In this document: piece after piece, positions 16,121 through 24,145 of the stretch | Numbering within the stretch: position 1 is the first letter of the stretch | Layout: the number at the start of each line of letters is the position of its first letter | Assembly: GCA_964473865.1 (NCBI GenBank) | Contig: CAYYQN010000008.1 | Coordinates: 65,321 to 129,320, forward strand | DNA length: 64,000 nucleotides | Source of the DNA: CAIMUX01 sp964473865 | GTDB taxonomy: Bacteria > Eisenbacteria > RBG-16-71-46 > CAIMUX01 | Direction: 5' to 3' | The notes under the pieces: generated by a model | The model's input: only the letters and a program-made list of their open reading frames with translations | Told to the model about the DNA's origin: nothing | Databases searched by the model: none | Translations under genes and position numbers: made by a program

Positions 16121-17340
16121 CCCCTCGGCTCTCGATCCACTTTGCCGGGCTGAAGGGCATTCCCGCCACCTACGGGGGAGTCGAGCACGCCGTCGAAGAA
16201 ATCGCCGCCCGCCTGGCGGCGCGGGGACATCACGTGGTCGTGCATTGTCGCGAGCACTACTCCCCCCCGGACCTCGCCACCCACCGGGGAATCGTCCTGC
16301 GGCGCGAGGGAAGCATCCGGACCAAACGCCTCGACACCCTGTCGCATGCCGTCCGCGGCCTCGTGGCGGCGGTGCGCGAGCATCCCGACGTCATCGGCCT
16401 CAACAACTACCCCACCGGACCGCTGGCGATGATCGGACGGACGGCGGGCATCCCGGTGGTGCTGCACCTGCACGGCTTCGAGTGGGGTCTGGGCAAATGG
16501 AGCCTTCTCGACAAGGCGATCCTGCGCATGATCCTCCTTCCGGCCACGCTGACCCCGTCCGCGTTGACGTCCGTCTCTTCCGTGCAGGCCGCATATGTCC
16601 GGCGCGTGACCGGCCGGTCGGTGCTGCACGTGCCCAACGGCGTTTCCGCGCCCGCCTGGGTGGAAGAGGGCGGCGACCCGTCGCCACACCTCCGTCCCCT
16701 GCACCTGGAGCCGGGGGAGTACATCCTCTGTGTCAGCCGCCTCGTTCCCCAGAAGGGTGTCGAGCATCTGATCCGCGCGTACCGCGAGAGCCGACTGGTC
16801 CGGCCGCTGGTGATCGTGGGCGATCACAACCACGCGCCGGAATACGCCGCGATGCTGCGGCGCGAGGCCGGAGACGATCCGCGGATCCGCTTTCTGGGGT
16901 ACCGGTTCGGCGACGAGCTGTGGGGCCTCTATGCCGGCTGCCGCCTCTTCGTGCTCCCGTCGGAATCCGAGGGGATGCCCCTGGTGCTCCTCGAGGCGAT
17001 GGCGGCGCGGTGCGCCGTGCTGGCCTGCCGCATCCCGGAGATCGAGGACGTCGGCCGGGACTGCATCGCCTACTTCGCGCTTCGGGACGAACGAGATCTG
17101 CGCGAACGGCTCGAGGCGCTCGACCAGGGCGATGCGGAGCTGGCGGCGTTCCGCGACGCGGCCGTGGCTCGCGTCCGCCGGCACTACCGGTGGGAACAGG
17201 CCGCGGACGCCTACGAATCGCTCTATCTGAGTCTGGTTGCCCGGCGGAGGCGAGGCTCCGCCCGGGTCCGGCGGACCGGCGACTCGGGCACGGACGGAGA
17301 GGGGGAAGAAGGCGGCGACACGGGCCAACGGACCTCCTGA
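16117..17340 (+). CDS. Glycosyltransferase family 4
   Basis: A 407-residue GT-B enzyme that transfers a sugar from a nucleotide donor during surface polysaccharide synthesis. N-terminal domain: FAGLKGIPATYGGVEHAVEE with the acceptor-side glycine-rich loop. C-terminal domain: ILCVSRLVPQKGVEHLIRAY, IRFLGYRF, and the donor-binding ESEGMPLVLLEAMA (EX7E motif). The closest named relatives are GT4 enzymes of the WcaL/RfaB type; the sugar cannot be read from sequence. The last 35 residues are disordered (Arg/Gly/Glu-rich). The start at 16117 overlaps the stop of the 19-codon leader ORF. The Wza-like gene follows 136 bases later. Confidence 0.92.
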   Translation: MTPRLSIHFAGLKGIPATYGGVEHAVEEIAARLAARGHHVVVHCREHYSPPDLATHRGIVLRREGSIRTKRLDTLSHAVRGLVAAVREHPDVIGLNNYPTGPLAMIGRTAGIPVVLHLHGFEWGLGKWSLLDKAILRMILLPATLTPSALTSVSSVQAAYVRRVTGRSVLHVPNGVSAPAWVEEGGDPSPHLRPLHLEPGEYILCVSRLVPQKGVEHLIRAYRESRLVRPLVIVGDHNHAPEYAAMLRREAGDDPRIRFLGYRFGDELWGLYAGCRLFVLPSESEGMPLVLLEAMAARCAVLACRIPEIEDVGRDCIAYFALRDERDLRERLEALDQGDAELAAFRDAAVARVRRHYRWEQAADAYESLYLSLVARRRRGSARVRRTGDSGTDGEGEEGGDTGQRTS

Positions 17341-17376
17341 CCGGACGCGTGCCGACCGCCGGGTCTTCCGACCTTG

Positions 17377-17385
17377 TGGTATGCT
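17377..17385 (+). promoter_or_regulatory. Extended -10 element TGGTATGCT for the Wza-like gene
   Basis: TATGCT at 17380-17385 preceded by TGG, 91 bases upstream of the ATG at 17477. There is no clear -35. It matches the TGnTAnnnT pattern seen elsewhere in the window. Confidence 0.4.
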
Positions 17386-17476
17386 GGCGCCCTTGGAATC
17401 CTGAAGACCGTGCGCCGGTGATGTGCCGGCCGTCCGGGTCGCGAATGGGGACGCAGGGGAGGATCGGTAGGGAACC

Positions 17477-19117
17477 ATGAGAGCCGCAGGCGGGCCGCGC
17501 TTCCTCCTCACCGTTTGGGCGCTCGCAGGTTGGCTGGCCGCCGCCCCGGCCGCCCGGGCCCAGAGCCCGGATCCCCGCGGGCTCTCCGGCGGAGACCGCG
17601 GCCGGGCGCGAGCCGCCGCGCCCGGAACCGCCCTCGGCGGCGCGGTGGCCGGCCCGACAGCTCCGGAGCCCGGCAACCGTCTTGAAGGACCGGTCGACCG
17701 GGCTCGCTACCGGCTTGGTCCCGGAGATCTGCTGGACGTCCGCATCCGGACCCGCCCCCCCACCGACCAGCTGCGCCGCGTTTCTCCCGAGGGGTTGCTC
17801 GTGTTCCCCGGAGCGGCATCGGTCCCGGTGGCGGGCGTGACTCTGCTCGAAGCGGACCGGATCGTGGGCGAAGCGCTGTCGCACTACTACAAGACATCCG
17901 AGGTGGAGCTCCACTTGATGGAGGTCCGCACCTTCGGCGTCTTCGTGGTGGGTCAAGTCCGGAGCGTCGGCATCGTAGAGGCATCCCCAACGGAGCGTGT
18001 GTCCGAGGTGATCGCGCGCGCCGGCGGATTGCTGGACAACGCCTCGTCCCGCGCCATCGTCCTGACCCGTGCTTCCGGAGCACAGATCCCGGTCGATCTC
18101 GGGGTTTTCGCCCGCGCCGGATCCCTGGAGCACAACCCCGAGGTCGAGGCCGGCGACCGCATCTTTGTTCCGCCGACGACGGCGCTCGCCACTGTAACCG
18201 GGGCGGTACGGCGAGCGGGCGACATCGAAGTGGCCCCCGGCGACTCCATCGCGACCGCCATCGCCCTGGCCTATGGCCTGCGCGAGGACGCGCTCCTCGA
18301 CTCAGCCTACATCGAGTCGTTCGCCGGATCGCCCCGTCTGACGAGCCGGATCTACCTTGATCTTTCGCGCAGCGCGGACCGGCGCCATCCAATCCGGGAG
18401 CGCGATCTGATCTTCGTGCGCCCGCGGCCCAACTGGACCGGCACGCGGACGGTGCAGGTGATCGGCGAGGTACGCTACCCCGGCGTTCACGCCCTGCCGG
18501 CCGATTCCATCTCCTTGCGGCGATTGATCGATCTGGCCGGGGGATTCACGGAGTTTGCCTCCCTCGGCGAAGCGTACGTGCAGCGCCGGCAGACCGAGCT
18601 GCCGTCCGACCCGGAGTTCGAGCGATTGAGCAAGCTCTCCTCGACCGAGATGACCCGCAGCGAACTCGAGTACTACACCCTGAAGCTGCGCAGCCAGAAG
18701 CCGGTCCTCTCGGTCGATTTCGTCGCCTTGTTCCAGCGCGGAGATCTCCGGCACGACATCGATATCAGTCCCGGGGATATCGTCAACGTTCCGCGCCGGC
18801 AGCCGTTCGTGACGGTCACCGGCGAGATCGCGCGTCCCGGAAGCATTCCCTTCGACCCCGTGATGAGCGTGGACACCTACATCGAGCGCGCGGGCGGTTA
18901 CACGGTGCGAGCCGATCGGAGCCGGGTGGCGGTCATCCGCGCCGTGACGGGAGAATGGACCAAGAAGGGGAACGCGCGGCGGCTCGGCCCGGGAGACACC
19001 GTCTGGGTGCCGCAGAGGCAGCCGACCGACTACTGGAAGCTCACGCTGGGCGCGATCACCGTCTTAGCCCAGCTCTCCACCACCTATCTCGTGATCCACA
19101 ACGCGGTCACGAACTAG
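17477..19117 (+). CDS. Polysaccharide export protein (Wza/KpsD-like, multiple SLBB domains)
   Basis: 546 residues. Signal peptide about 1-28 (LLTVWALAGWLAAAPAARAQ), with no lipobox Cys. The Poly_export domain is about 70-155 (YRLGPGDLLDVRIRTRPP). It is followed by at least three SLBB/soluble-ligand-binding repeats: FGVFVVGQVRSVGIVEASPT, VTGAVRRAGDIEVAPGDSI, VQVIGEVRYPGVHALPADSI and VTGEIARPGSIPFDP. The C-terminus has a hydrophobic helix (WKLTLGAITVLAQLSTTYLV) that could be the barrel-forming or membrane segment. The family forms the periplasm-spanning outer-membrane exit channel for EPS or capsule. AGGGA precedes the ATG. It is the likely partner of the Wzz-like protein at 27893. Confidence 0.9.
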   Translation: MRAAGGPRFLLTVWALAGWLAAAPAARAQSPDPRGLSGGDRGRARAAAPGTALGGAVAGPTAPEPGNRLEGPVDRARYRLGPGDLLDVRIRTRPPTDQLRRVSPEGLLVFPGAASVPVAGVTLLEADRIVGEALSHYYKTSEVELHLMEVRTFGVFVVGQVRSVGIVEASPTERVSEVIARAGGLLDNASSRAIVLTRASGAQIPVDLGVFARAGSLEHNPEVEAGDRIFVPPTTALATVTGAVRRAGDIEVAPGDSIATAIALAYGLREDALLDSAYIESFAGSPRLTSRIYLDLSRSADRRHPIRERDLIFVRPRPNWTGTRTVQVIGEVRYPGVHALPADSISLRRLIDLAGGFTEFASLGEAYVQRRQTELPSDPEFERLSKLSSTEMTRSELEYYTLKLRSQKPVLSVDFVALFQRGDLRHDIDISPGDIVNVPRRQPFVTVTGEIARPGSIPFDPVMSVDTYIERAGGYTVRADRSRVAVIRAVTGEWTKKGNARRLGPGDTVWVPQRQPTDYWKLTLGAITVLAQLSTTYLVIHNAVTN

Positions 19118-19164
19118 CAGGCTCCTAGCCCGGACCCGGCAATCCTACGCGAGCAAAGACGTAT

Positions 19165-19194
19165 CGGCCCGCTGCCCTATGGAGCCGCGGGCCG
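19165..19194. terminator. Hairpin between convergent EPS genes
   Basis: CGGCCCGC (19165-19172) and GCGGGCCG (19187-19194) are perfectly complementary with a 14-base loop. It lies between the Wza-like stop (19117) and the end of the minus-strand EPS operon (19207). No T-tract. Confidence 0.45.
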
Positions 19195-19206
19195 CCCGAG
19201 GTTGCC

Positions 19207-20193
19207 TCACGCCACCGGTTCGCCGGGCAGTGATGGAGGCCGATCGAGGTCCTCCGCTCGTTCCCAGACCTTGAGCATCTCCAGGAACGCATATCCCGTG
19301 ATCATCAAACTGGTCGCCATCCCCCAGCGGCCCGCCCTGAATCCGCCGCGGCGCAGAAACGACCAGAAGAAGATCCGGGCGGTCCCGGCGAGCAGGCGCC
19401 ACGCCGATGGATGCCCGGCCTTGGCGCCGGCGCCGGAGACTCCCCGGGAGCGGCCGGCAAGCATCGCCGCCACTTCGCGCGAGGTGTAGAGGTTGGTCTT
19501 GTGCACGAACTCCGAGACCGTGGGATAGGGCAGGTGGTAGATCGGGTGTCTGAGTGTGCCGATCAACCCGTCCACGACCACCGACTCGTGCACGGCCTGT
19601 AGCGGATAGTGCGCGGAACCGGCGCGCCACAGACGGATCAGCCGGGTCTCTCCGCCCCAGTATCCGTGCTGCACCCAGCGTCCGAGGACCGCAGTCCGAA
19701 ACGGCACTCGAAAGGCGGCGTCCAGCCGGGAGGCGTCGGGCCTCGTTGCGTCCGGCTGTCCGCTGACGACCTGCCGGATCTCGGCGGCCAGTCCGTCGCT
19801 GACCCGCTCGTCCGCGTCGACCTGAAGGATCCAGCCCTCGGGTACCCGGCGGAAAGCGTCGTTCAGGTGCGCGTGCACCGGATCGGTTCCCTCGTGAGGC
19901 GCACCGGGCATCACCCACCTCGTGAACCGCCGGGCCTCGGCAACCGTCGCGTCGGTGCTCCCGTCATCAATGACCAGAATCCGGTCCACCCAGGCCAGAC
20001 GGCTGAGACACGGCCCGAGGTTTCGCTCCTCGTTTCGCGCGATCACGATCGCGGTGATCGAGGCCGCTCCGCACGCCGGTCCCTCCGGGAGAGGGAATCG
20101 GGGATCGAGAGCGCCGGACGATTGCGGTTCAGGCCCGGGCCCGGATCCGAGTTCGGGTCCGGGCGCGTCCGCTCCTCGATCTGTGCGCACCAT
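19207..20193 (-). CDS. Glycosyltransferase family 2 (WaaE/KdtX-like)
   Basis: A 328-residue GT-A enzyme. Residues about 44-130 carry SITAIVIARNEERNLGPCLS, the nucleotide-binding IDDGSTD and the DXD-type DADERVSD. Later, WVQHGYWGGETRLIRLWR and SEFVHKTNLYTSREVAAM match lipopolysaccharide core-type GT2 proteins such as WaaE. A hydrophobic C-terminal stretch (about 265-310) suggests membrane association. Start ATG 20193 has GGGAGG seven bases upstream. The first 40 residues are Gly/Pro-rich and disordered. It is the last gene of the EPS operon, 72 bases after the flippase gene. Confidence 0.88.
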   Translation of the reverse strand: MVRTDRGADAPGPELGSGPGPEPQSSGALDPRFPLPEGPACGAASITAIVIARNEERNLGPCLSRLAWVDRILVIDDGSTDATVAEARRFTRWVMPGAPHEGTDPVHAHLNDAFRRVPEGWILQVDADERVSDGLAAEIRQVVSGQPDATRPDASRLDAAFRVPFRTAVLGRWVQHGYWGGETRLIRLWRAGSAHYPLQAVHESVVVDGLIGTLRHPIYHLPYPTVSEFVHKTNLYTSREVAAMLAGRSRGVSGAGAKAGHPSAWRLLAGTARIFFWSFLRRGGFRAGRWGMATSLMITGYAFLEMLKVWERAEDLDRPPSLPGEPVA

Positions 20194-20265
20194 GGCGTCG
20201 CCTCCCGTACGAATTCGCTCTGCTCCCCCGGGGCCTTTCGGCGCGACCCCGCACCGGGCCGGGCT

Positions 20266-21876
20266 TCAGGCCCGGCCGCGCAGCCGTCTCTCGATCGCCC
20301 GCGCCAGCGGATGCCCCCCCACCCAGGTCCCCAAACCATAGACGAAAATCCCGACCAGTCCGCAGGTCAGGAGAACGCTCAGGGTCGCCGGCCAGGGATC
20401 GGTCTCGGTGGGCTGAAAGAGGGCGCGCACCCCCAACGCCGCCAGGGCGGCTGCCACTCCCGCGCCGAGGGCGCTCGCGACCTCCCGCGTGGTCACGCCC
20501 AGCGCGGCGTCCGCGTTCCTTCGGCGCACGATCGCGAACAGCGCCAGGCAGCTCAGCCAGGTCCCCGCGACCACTCCCCACGGGACCCAGACCAGACCAT
20601 AACGCCGGACGAGCGTCAGATTGACGGCTCCGGTGATGGCCAGCTGAACCACTCCCCCGATCATCAGCGGCCGGGCCCTTCCGGAAGTGTACAAGTAGTC
20701 GCGCAGCAGGAGGAGCACCGCGCTCGGCAGCACCGCGAGGACCCCCACCCGCAGCAGCGGCGTCGTTCCCAGCACGTCCGCCCGCCCGAACAGGCCCCGT
20801 TGAAACGCCAGACTCACCAGCTCCGGCGCCAGGATCCAGACCAGGATCGTCACCGGAATCATGAGGAACAGGTCGACCTGGACGCCGCGCGAGAGCGTCG
20901 AAGCGCGCTGGGTCTGCTGTTCATCCCGGATCCGGGACATCTGCACGTAGATCGGCAGGGCGATCGAGGCTGCCAGCAGCGTCTGCACCGGCGTCAGGAG
21001 CTTGCGCGAGTAGGCGAGGGTGGCCAGGCTGCCCGCGGGCAGGTACGACAAGACCGCGCGCTCGATGACGCCGGCGATCTGCACCAGGAACACGCCCAGC
21101 GCGACCGGCGCAACCACCGTCCCCAGGCGCCGGTACGCCGAGTGCCAGAGCGGTCCGGGCCGCAGGTGCACTGAGCGCGGGCGGCCGTGATCCGACCGCG
21201 ACCAACCGATCCCGGGCGCGCCCAGGACGAGCACGGCAGCCTGGAGCAGGGCCGCGCCATTCACCGCCAGGATCCACGCGGTCGCGGCCTGCGAGCGGGG
21301 CATCACCACCAGGAGCGCGGCCTGGAGCAGATTCCCGGCCAACAGGACCGCGCCCGGCACGAGATAGCGGTGGTGAGCGTTGTGCAGACCGCGAGCCAGC
21401 TCGGAGATCTCGGAACAGACCAGCGCCGGACTGATCCAGCGCAGCAGCCAGACGCCCCACTCGACCTGCTCCGGCCGCAGTCCGGGCGCCATTACCCAGA
21501 GCAGAAGCCGAGGCGCCAGCAGCACCACCAAGGCGAGGCCCGCACCCAGGACCGCGACTCCCCGCAAGGACGCGGCCGCGAAGGACGCCGCTCCTTCGGG
21601 ACCAGCGGTCTCCAGCTCGCGACCGTAGACCGAGACGAAGATCCCGAAGCATTCGCGCAGGAGGATGATGGTGGGAAGAAACACCAGGATCGCCTCGCCG
21701 TAGGCGAGCAGGTCGGCGGTGCCGCTGGCTCCGAATCGCGCGGCCACCGCGCCGTTCTTGACGAGCACGGCGAGGTTGGTCAGGAGGCTGAGCGTCGCCA
21801 GAAGTCCGATCCGCCGGCCCAGAACGGTGATCTCTCCGTCCGGGGCCGCAGGCGGGCGCGCGTCCCCGGGATTCAC
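20266..21876 (-). CDS. MurJ/MviN-type lipid-linked oligosaccharide flippase
   Basis: A 536-residue polytopic protein of the MOP exporter superfamily with about 13-14 membrane helices. Signature stretches: LTNLAVLVKNGAVAARFGAS near the N-terminus, GVIERAVLSYLPAGSLATLA with YSRKLLTPVQTLL, and SLAFQRGLFGRADV, as in MurJ and related flippases. In this operon it more likely flips undecaprenyl-linked polysaccharide units (Wzx role) than lipid II. Start: GTG 21876 overlaps the preceding gene's TGA as GTGA, and the family homology starts about 20 residues later (EITVLGRRIGLLATLSLLTN). Longer open frame upstream is not MurJ-like. Confidence 0.88.
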   Translation of the reverse strand: MNPGDARPPAAPDGEITVLGRRIGLLATLSLLTNLAVLVKNGAVAARFGASGTADLLAYGEAILVFLPTIILLRECFGIFVSVYGRELETAGPEGAASFAAASLRGVAVLGAGLALVVLLAPRLLLWVMAPGLRPEQVEWGVWLLRWISPALVCSEISELARGLHNAHHRYLVPGAVLLAGNLLQAALLVVMPRSQAATAWILAVNGAALLQAAVLVLGAPGIGWSRSDHGRPRSVHLRPGPLWHSAYRRLGTVVAPVALGVFLVQIAGVIERAVLSYLPAGSLATLAYSRKLLTPVQTLLAASIALPIYVQMSRIRDEQQTQRASTLSRGVQVDLFLMIPVTILVWILAPELVSLAFQRGLFGRADVLGTTPLLRVGVLAVLPSAVLLLLRDYLYTSGRARPLMIGGVVQLAITGAVNLTLVRRYGLVWVPWGVVAGTWLSCLALFAIVRRRNADAALGVTTREVASALGAGVAAALAALGVRALFQPTETDPWPATLSVLLTCGLVGIFVYGLGTWVGGHPLARAIERRLRGRA

Positions 21877-22877
21877 CGACCGCCTCCATCGAGACGCGCG
21901 TCGGAGGGGTCGCCGAACGCGACCCGCAGAACAGCCCGCATCATGCGCCACCTCTGACCGGCGGTGAACGAGGTCCGCGGCAGACCCGGCAGCAGGGAGA
22001 GAAAGCCGAGCGCCAGGCGTGGGAGGTACAGGAAGAGCATTCCCAGGCGATAGACCTCCTCGGCGAACCTTCCGCCGTGCTTCCGATGATAGAGCAGGGC
22101 GCCGCGCAGACTTACCGTCCCTCGAAACACCGGATCCTCGAACGAGCCGCCGTGAACATGCCGCGCCCGCGCGTCCGGCGCGAGATGCAAACGGCACCCC
22201 GCCTGGGTCAGTCGCCGGCAGAGATCCGCATCCTCGTAGTAGAGGAAGAACCGCGGGTCGAACCCGCCGACGCGCGAGAGAGCATCGCGCCGCACGAGCA
22301 GACACGCCCCGGAGAGAAACGTCCGCGGCTGCGTCCCGCGCCCGGTCGGGCCGGAATCGGCCGCGGCAGGACTCCGGCCCCTCCCCCGGGCGCCGAGCCT
22401 CGACAGACCGCTCAAGGCGAGCAGATCGCGACCGAGCCGGGGATAGCTCGCCGGAGGGTTGACGGCTTCGCCGGTGCCCTCTTGCACCACGGTCGGTCCG
22501 ACCGCCGCGATTCCAGCGTCCGACTCGATGGCCAGGCGCAGCATCTCCAAGGCGCCCGGTTCGAGCACCAGGTCCGGATTCACGACGAGCAGGAACGCTT
22601 CCGGGATCTCGGTCGCCGCCAGGTTGACGGCCCGGCCGAAGCCCAGGTTGGAGCCGGGCGTCAGGATCCGGCCCCCCGCCGCCGCGAACCCGCGAGGAAG
22701 CGACTCGAGCCGAACGCGCCCGGCCGGAGGGTTGTTGTCCACCAGCACCAGGGAGGTCAGGTGGGGCGATCCCTGGGCCAACAGCGAGTCGATACAGCGG
22801 CTCAGGTTCCCGGAGTCACCGTAGCAGACGATTACGGCCGCGATCTTCGCGGCGGGCGGAGCCGTCAGGCGGCTCAT
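21873..22877 (-). CDS. Glycosyltransferase family 2 (rhamnosyltransferase-like)
   Basis: 334 residues. IAAVIVCYGDSGNLSRCIDS opens a GT-A fold; VLVDNNPP and VVNPDLVLEPGAL hold the donor-site Asp residues, and GFDPRFFLYYEDADLCRRL is the hallmark of WbbL/RfbF-like rhamnosyl and related transferases. The C-terminus has a hydrophobic amphipathic region (LGMLFLYLPRLALGFLSLL). The stop TGA overlaps the flippase GTG. The start ATG 22877 overlaps the stop of an upstream 21-codon ORF (see 22874-22939). No clear ribosome site of its own was identified, which supports coupling. Confidence 0.9.
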   Translation of the reverse strand: MSRLTAPPAAKIAAVIVCYGDSGNLSRCIDSLLAQGSPHLTSLVLVDNNPPAGRVRLESLPRGFAAAGGRILTPGSNLGFGRAVNLAATEIPEAFLLVVNPDLVLEPGALEMLRLAIESDAGIAAVGPTVVQEGTGEAVNPPASYPRLGRDLLALSGLSRLGARGRGRSPAAADSGPTGRGTQPRTFLSGACLLVRRDALSRVGGFDPRFFLYYEDADLCRRLTQAGCRLHLAPDARARHVHGGSFEDPVFRGTVSLRGALLYHRKHGGRFAEEVYRLGMLFLYLPRLALGFLSLLPGLPRTSFTAGQRWRMMRAVLRVAFGDPSDARLDGGGR

Positions 22878-22939
22878 GGCGCTCCCCGCCGCGGCGCCGG
22901 CCGGTTCACCGCGCTCGCCGCCGTGGTTGGCCGCCTCAT
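22874..22939 (-). CDS. 21-codon mini-ORF coupled to the GT2 gene by ATGA
   Basis: ATG 22939 reads MRRPTTAASAVNRPAPRRGAP and stops at TGA 22876-22874, overlapping ATG 22877 of the GT2 gene. Its own start overlaps the stop of another mini-ORF (22936-22971). The sequence around both ATGs is similar (CGGGGCGCGCCATGAGG and CGGGGAGCGCCATGAGC, 62 bases apart), so a local duplication may have created it. Expression is unproven; it may be chance in GC-rich DNA. Confidence 0.3.
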   Translation of the reverse strand: MRRPTTAASAVNRPAPRRGAP

Positions 22940-22971
22940 GGCGCGCCCCGCTGCCGTGTCCGCCGGATCAT
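22936..22971 (-). CDS. 11-codon mini-ORF at the head of the ATGA chain
   Basis: ATG 22971 reads MIRRTRQRGAP and stops at TGA overlapping ATG 22939. AAGGCGGG stands upstream as a fair ribosome site, 28 bases after the stop of the preceding GT4 gene. Both mini-ORFs end in RGAP. It could pass ribosomes from the GT4 gene to the GT2 gene by reinitiation. Low confidence as a real peptide. Confidence 0.3.
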   Translation of the reverse strand: MIRRTRQRGAP

Positions 22972-22999
22972 TGCGCCCGCCTTCGCGGCCCAGGCCGCA

Positions 23000-24145
23000 T
23001 CATCGCGCGACTCCGGAATGGACCGACTCCGGCAGCAGCGCGTGCAAGGCGGCAATCTCGCGCGGCACGATGGCCGAAAACCCGAACCCGGCCGCCGCGC
23101 GTCCCGCGGCCTCGCCCAGGCGGCGCCGCCGGGGCGCGTCTTCCAGCAAGCTTCGAATCGCCTCGGCCAGCGCTTCGACATCCCCCGGCGGCACCCGCAG
23201 GCCGTTCTCCTCGTGCTGAATCAGCTCGGAGTTGCCCGGCACGTCCGTAACCACGCACGCCGCGGAGCACGCCATCGCCTCGATCAGCGACTTCGCGTGC
23301 CCCTCCATGGTCAGGGTGGGAAGAACCACCACCGCCGCGCGGCACATCCAGGCCAGCACCTCCTCCTGCGGGATCTTCCCCGCAAACGTCGCGCCGTCCA
23401 GCCCGCGCCGATCTCGGACGGCCTGAAGCGCCGGTCTCTCTTCCCCGTCTCCGCAGACTACCAGCTTCGCCCGCGGACACGTCCGCAGGATCACGGCATA
23501 CGCCTCGAGCAGGCGATCCACCCCCTTGCTCCAATGGAGGCGGCCGGCGAAGACGATCAGGTTGTCTTCGCGCGGGCCCGACCGCGAGATGGCCGCGATC
23601 TTCTCGAGGTCAACCCAGTTGGGCAGCAGGGCCGTCCTCTTTCCGTAGAGCCGGCGCACTCGCTCATCCAGCCACTCCGTCGTCACCAAGACGAGGTCGG
23701 CCGGACAGAGGGCGAGCCGCTCCAGGAGCGGAGCCAGCCGCCCCTTCCATCGCCTTCCCTCGTTCAGCCGCGTCTGCCGGGCGTAGTCCCATTGGTAGGT
23801 CACCATCATCGGGCAACGGGAGAGCGCGCGAACCAGTGACAACGTGGGGATGTTGCTGCCGAAGACCTTGATCACACCCCGCATGCCCGGGGCCCGCGTG
23901 ACGAGCCAGACAAAGTAGGCCGCGTGGAGAAGGAAGAAGCGGCGGGATCCGCCCGGGCCCGGATGGTGGCAGACGCCGAGCGCGGCGGAGTAGTCCCGGC
24001 GGTCGCTCGAGAAGACATGGACCTCGAACTCCGCGGCATAGGCCTGCAGGAGCTGGCGGTGCCGTTCCAGCAGTCCGACCGACTCCAACCCTTCCAGGGA
24101 GGCGTGCGTCGACTGGATCACAGTGAGCGTCGGCCGGGCCCTCAC
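23000..24145 (-). CDS. Glycosyltransferase family 4
   Basis: A 381-residue GT-B enzyme. The N-domain begins TLTVIQSTHASLEGLESVGL. The C-domain has VFAGRLHWSKGVDRLLEAYA, LVVCGDGEERPAL, the donor-site segment VLPTLTMEGHAKSLIEAMAC (EX7E) and NGLRVPPGD. Start GTG 24145 overlaps the preceding gene's TGA as GTGA. The middle contains PMMVTYQWDYARQTRLNEGR, a segment not usual in the family. Donor and acceptor sugars are unknown. Part of the minus-strand EPS operon. Confidence 0.9.
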   Translation of the reverse strand: MRARPTLTVIQSTHASLEGLESVGLLERHRQLLQAYAAEFEVHVFSSDRRDYSAALGVCHHPGPGGSRRFFLLHAAYFVWLVTRAPGMRGVIKVFGSNIPTLSLVRALSRCPMMVTYQWDYARQTRLNEGRRWKGRLAPLLERLALCPADLVLVTTEWLDERVRRLYGKRTALLPNWVDLEKIAAISRSGPREDNLIVFAGRLHWSKGVDRLLEAYAVILRTCPRAKLVVCGDGEERPALQAVRDRRGLDGATFAGKIPQEEVLAWMCRAAVVVLPTLTMEGHAKSLIEAMACSAACVVTDVPGNSELIQHEENGLRVPPGDVEALAEAIRSLLEDAPRRRRLGEAAGRAAAGFGFSAIVPREIAALHALLPESVHSGVAR

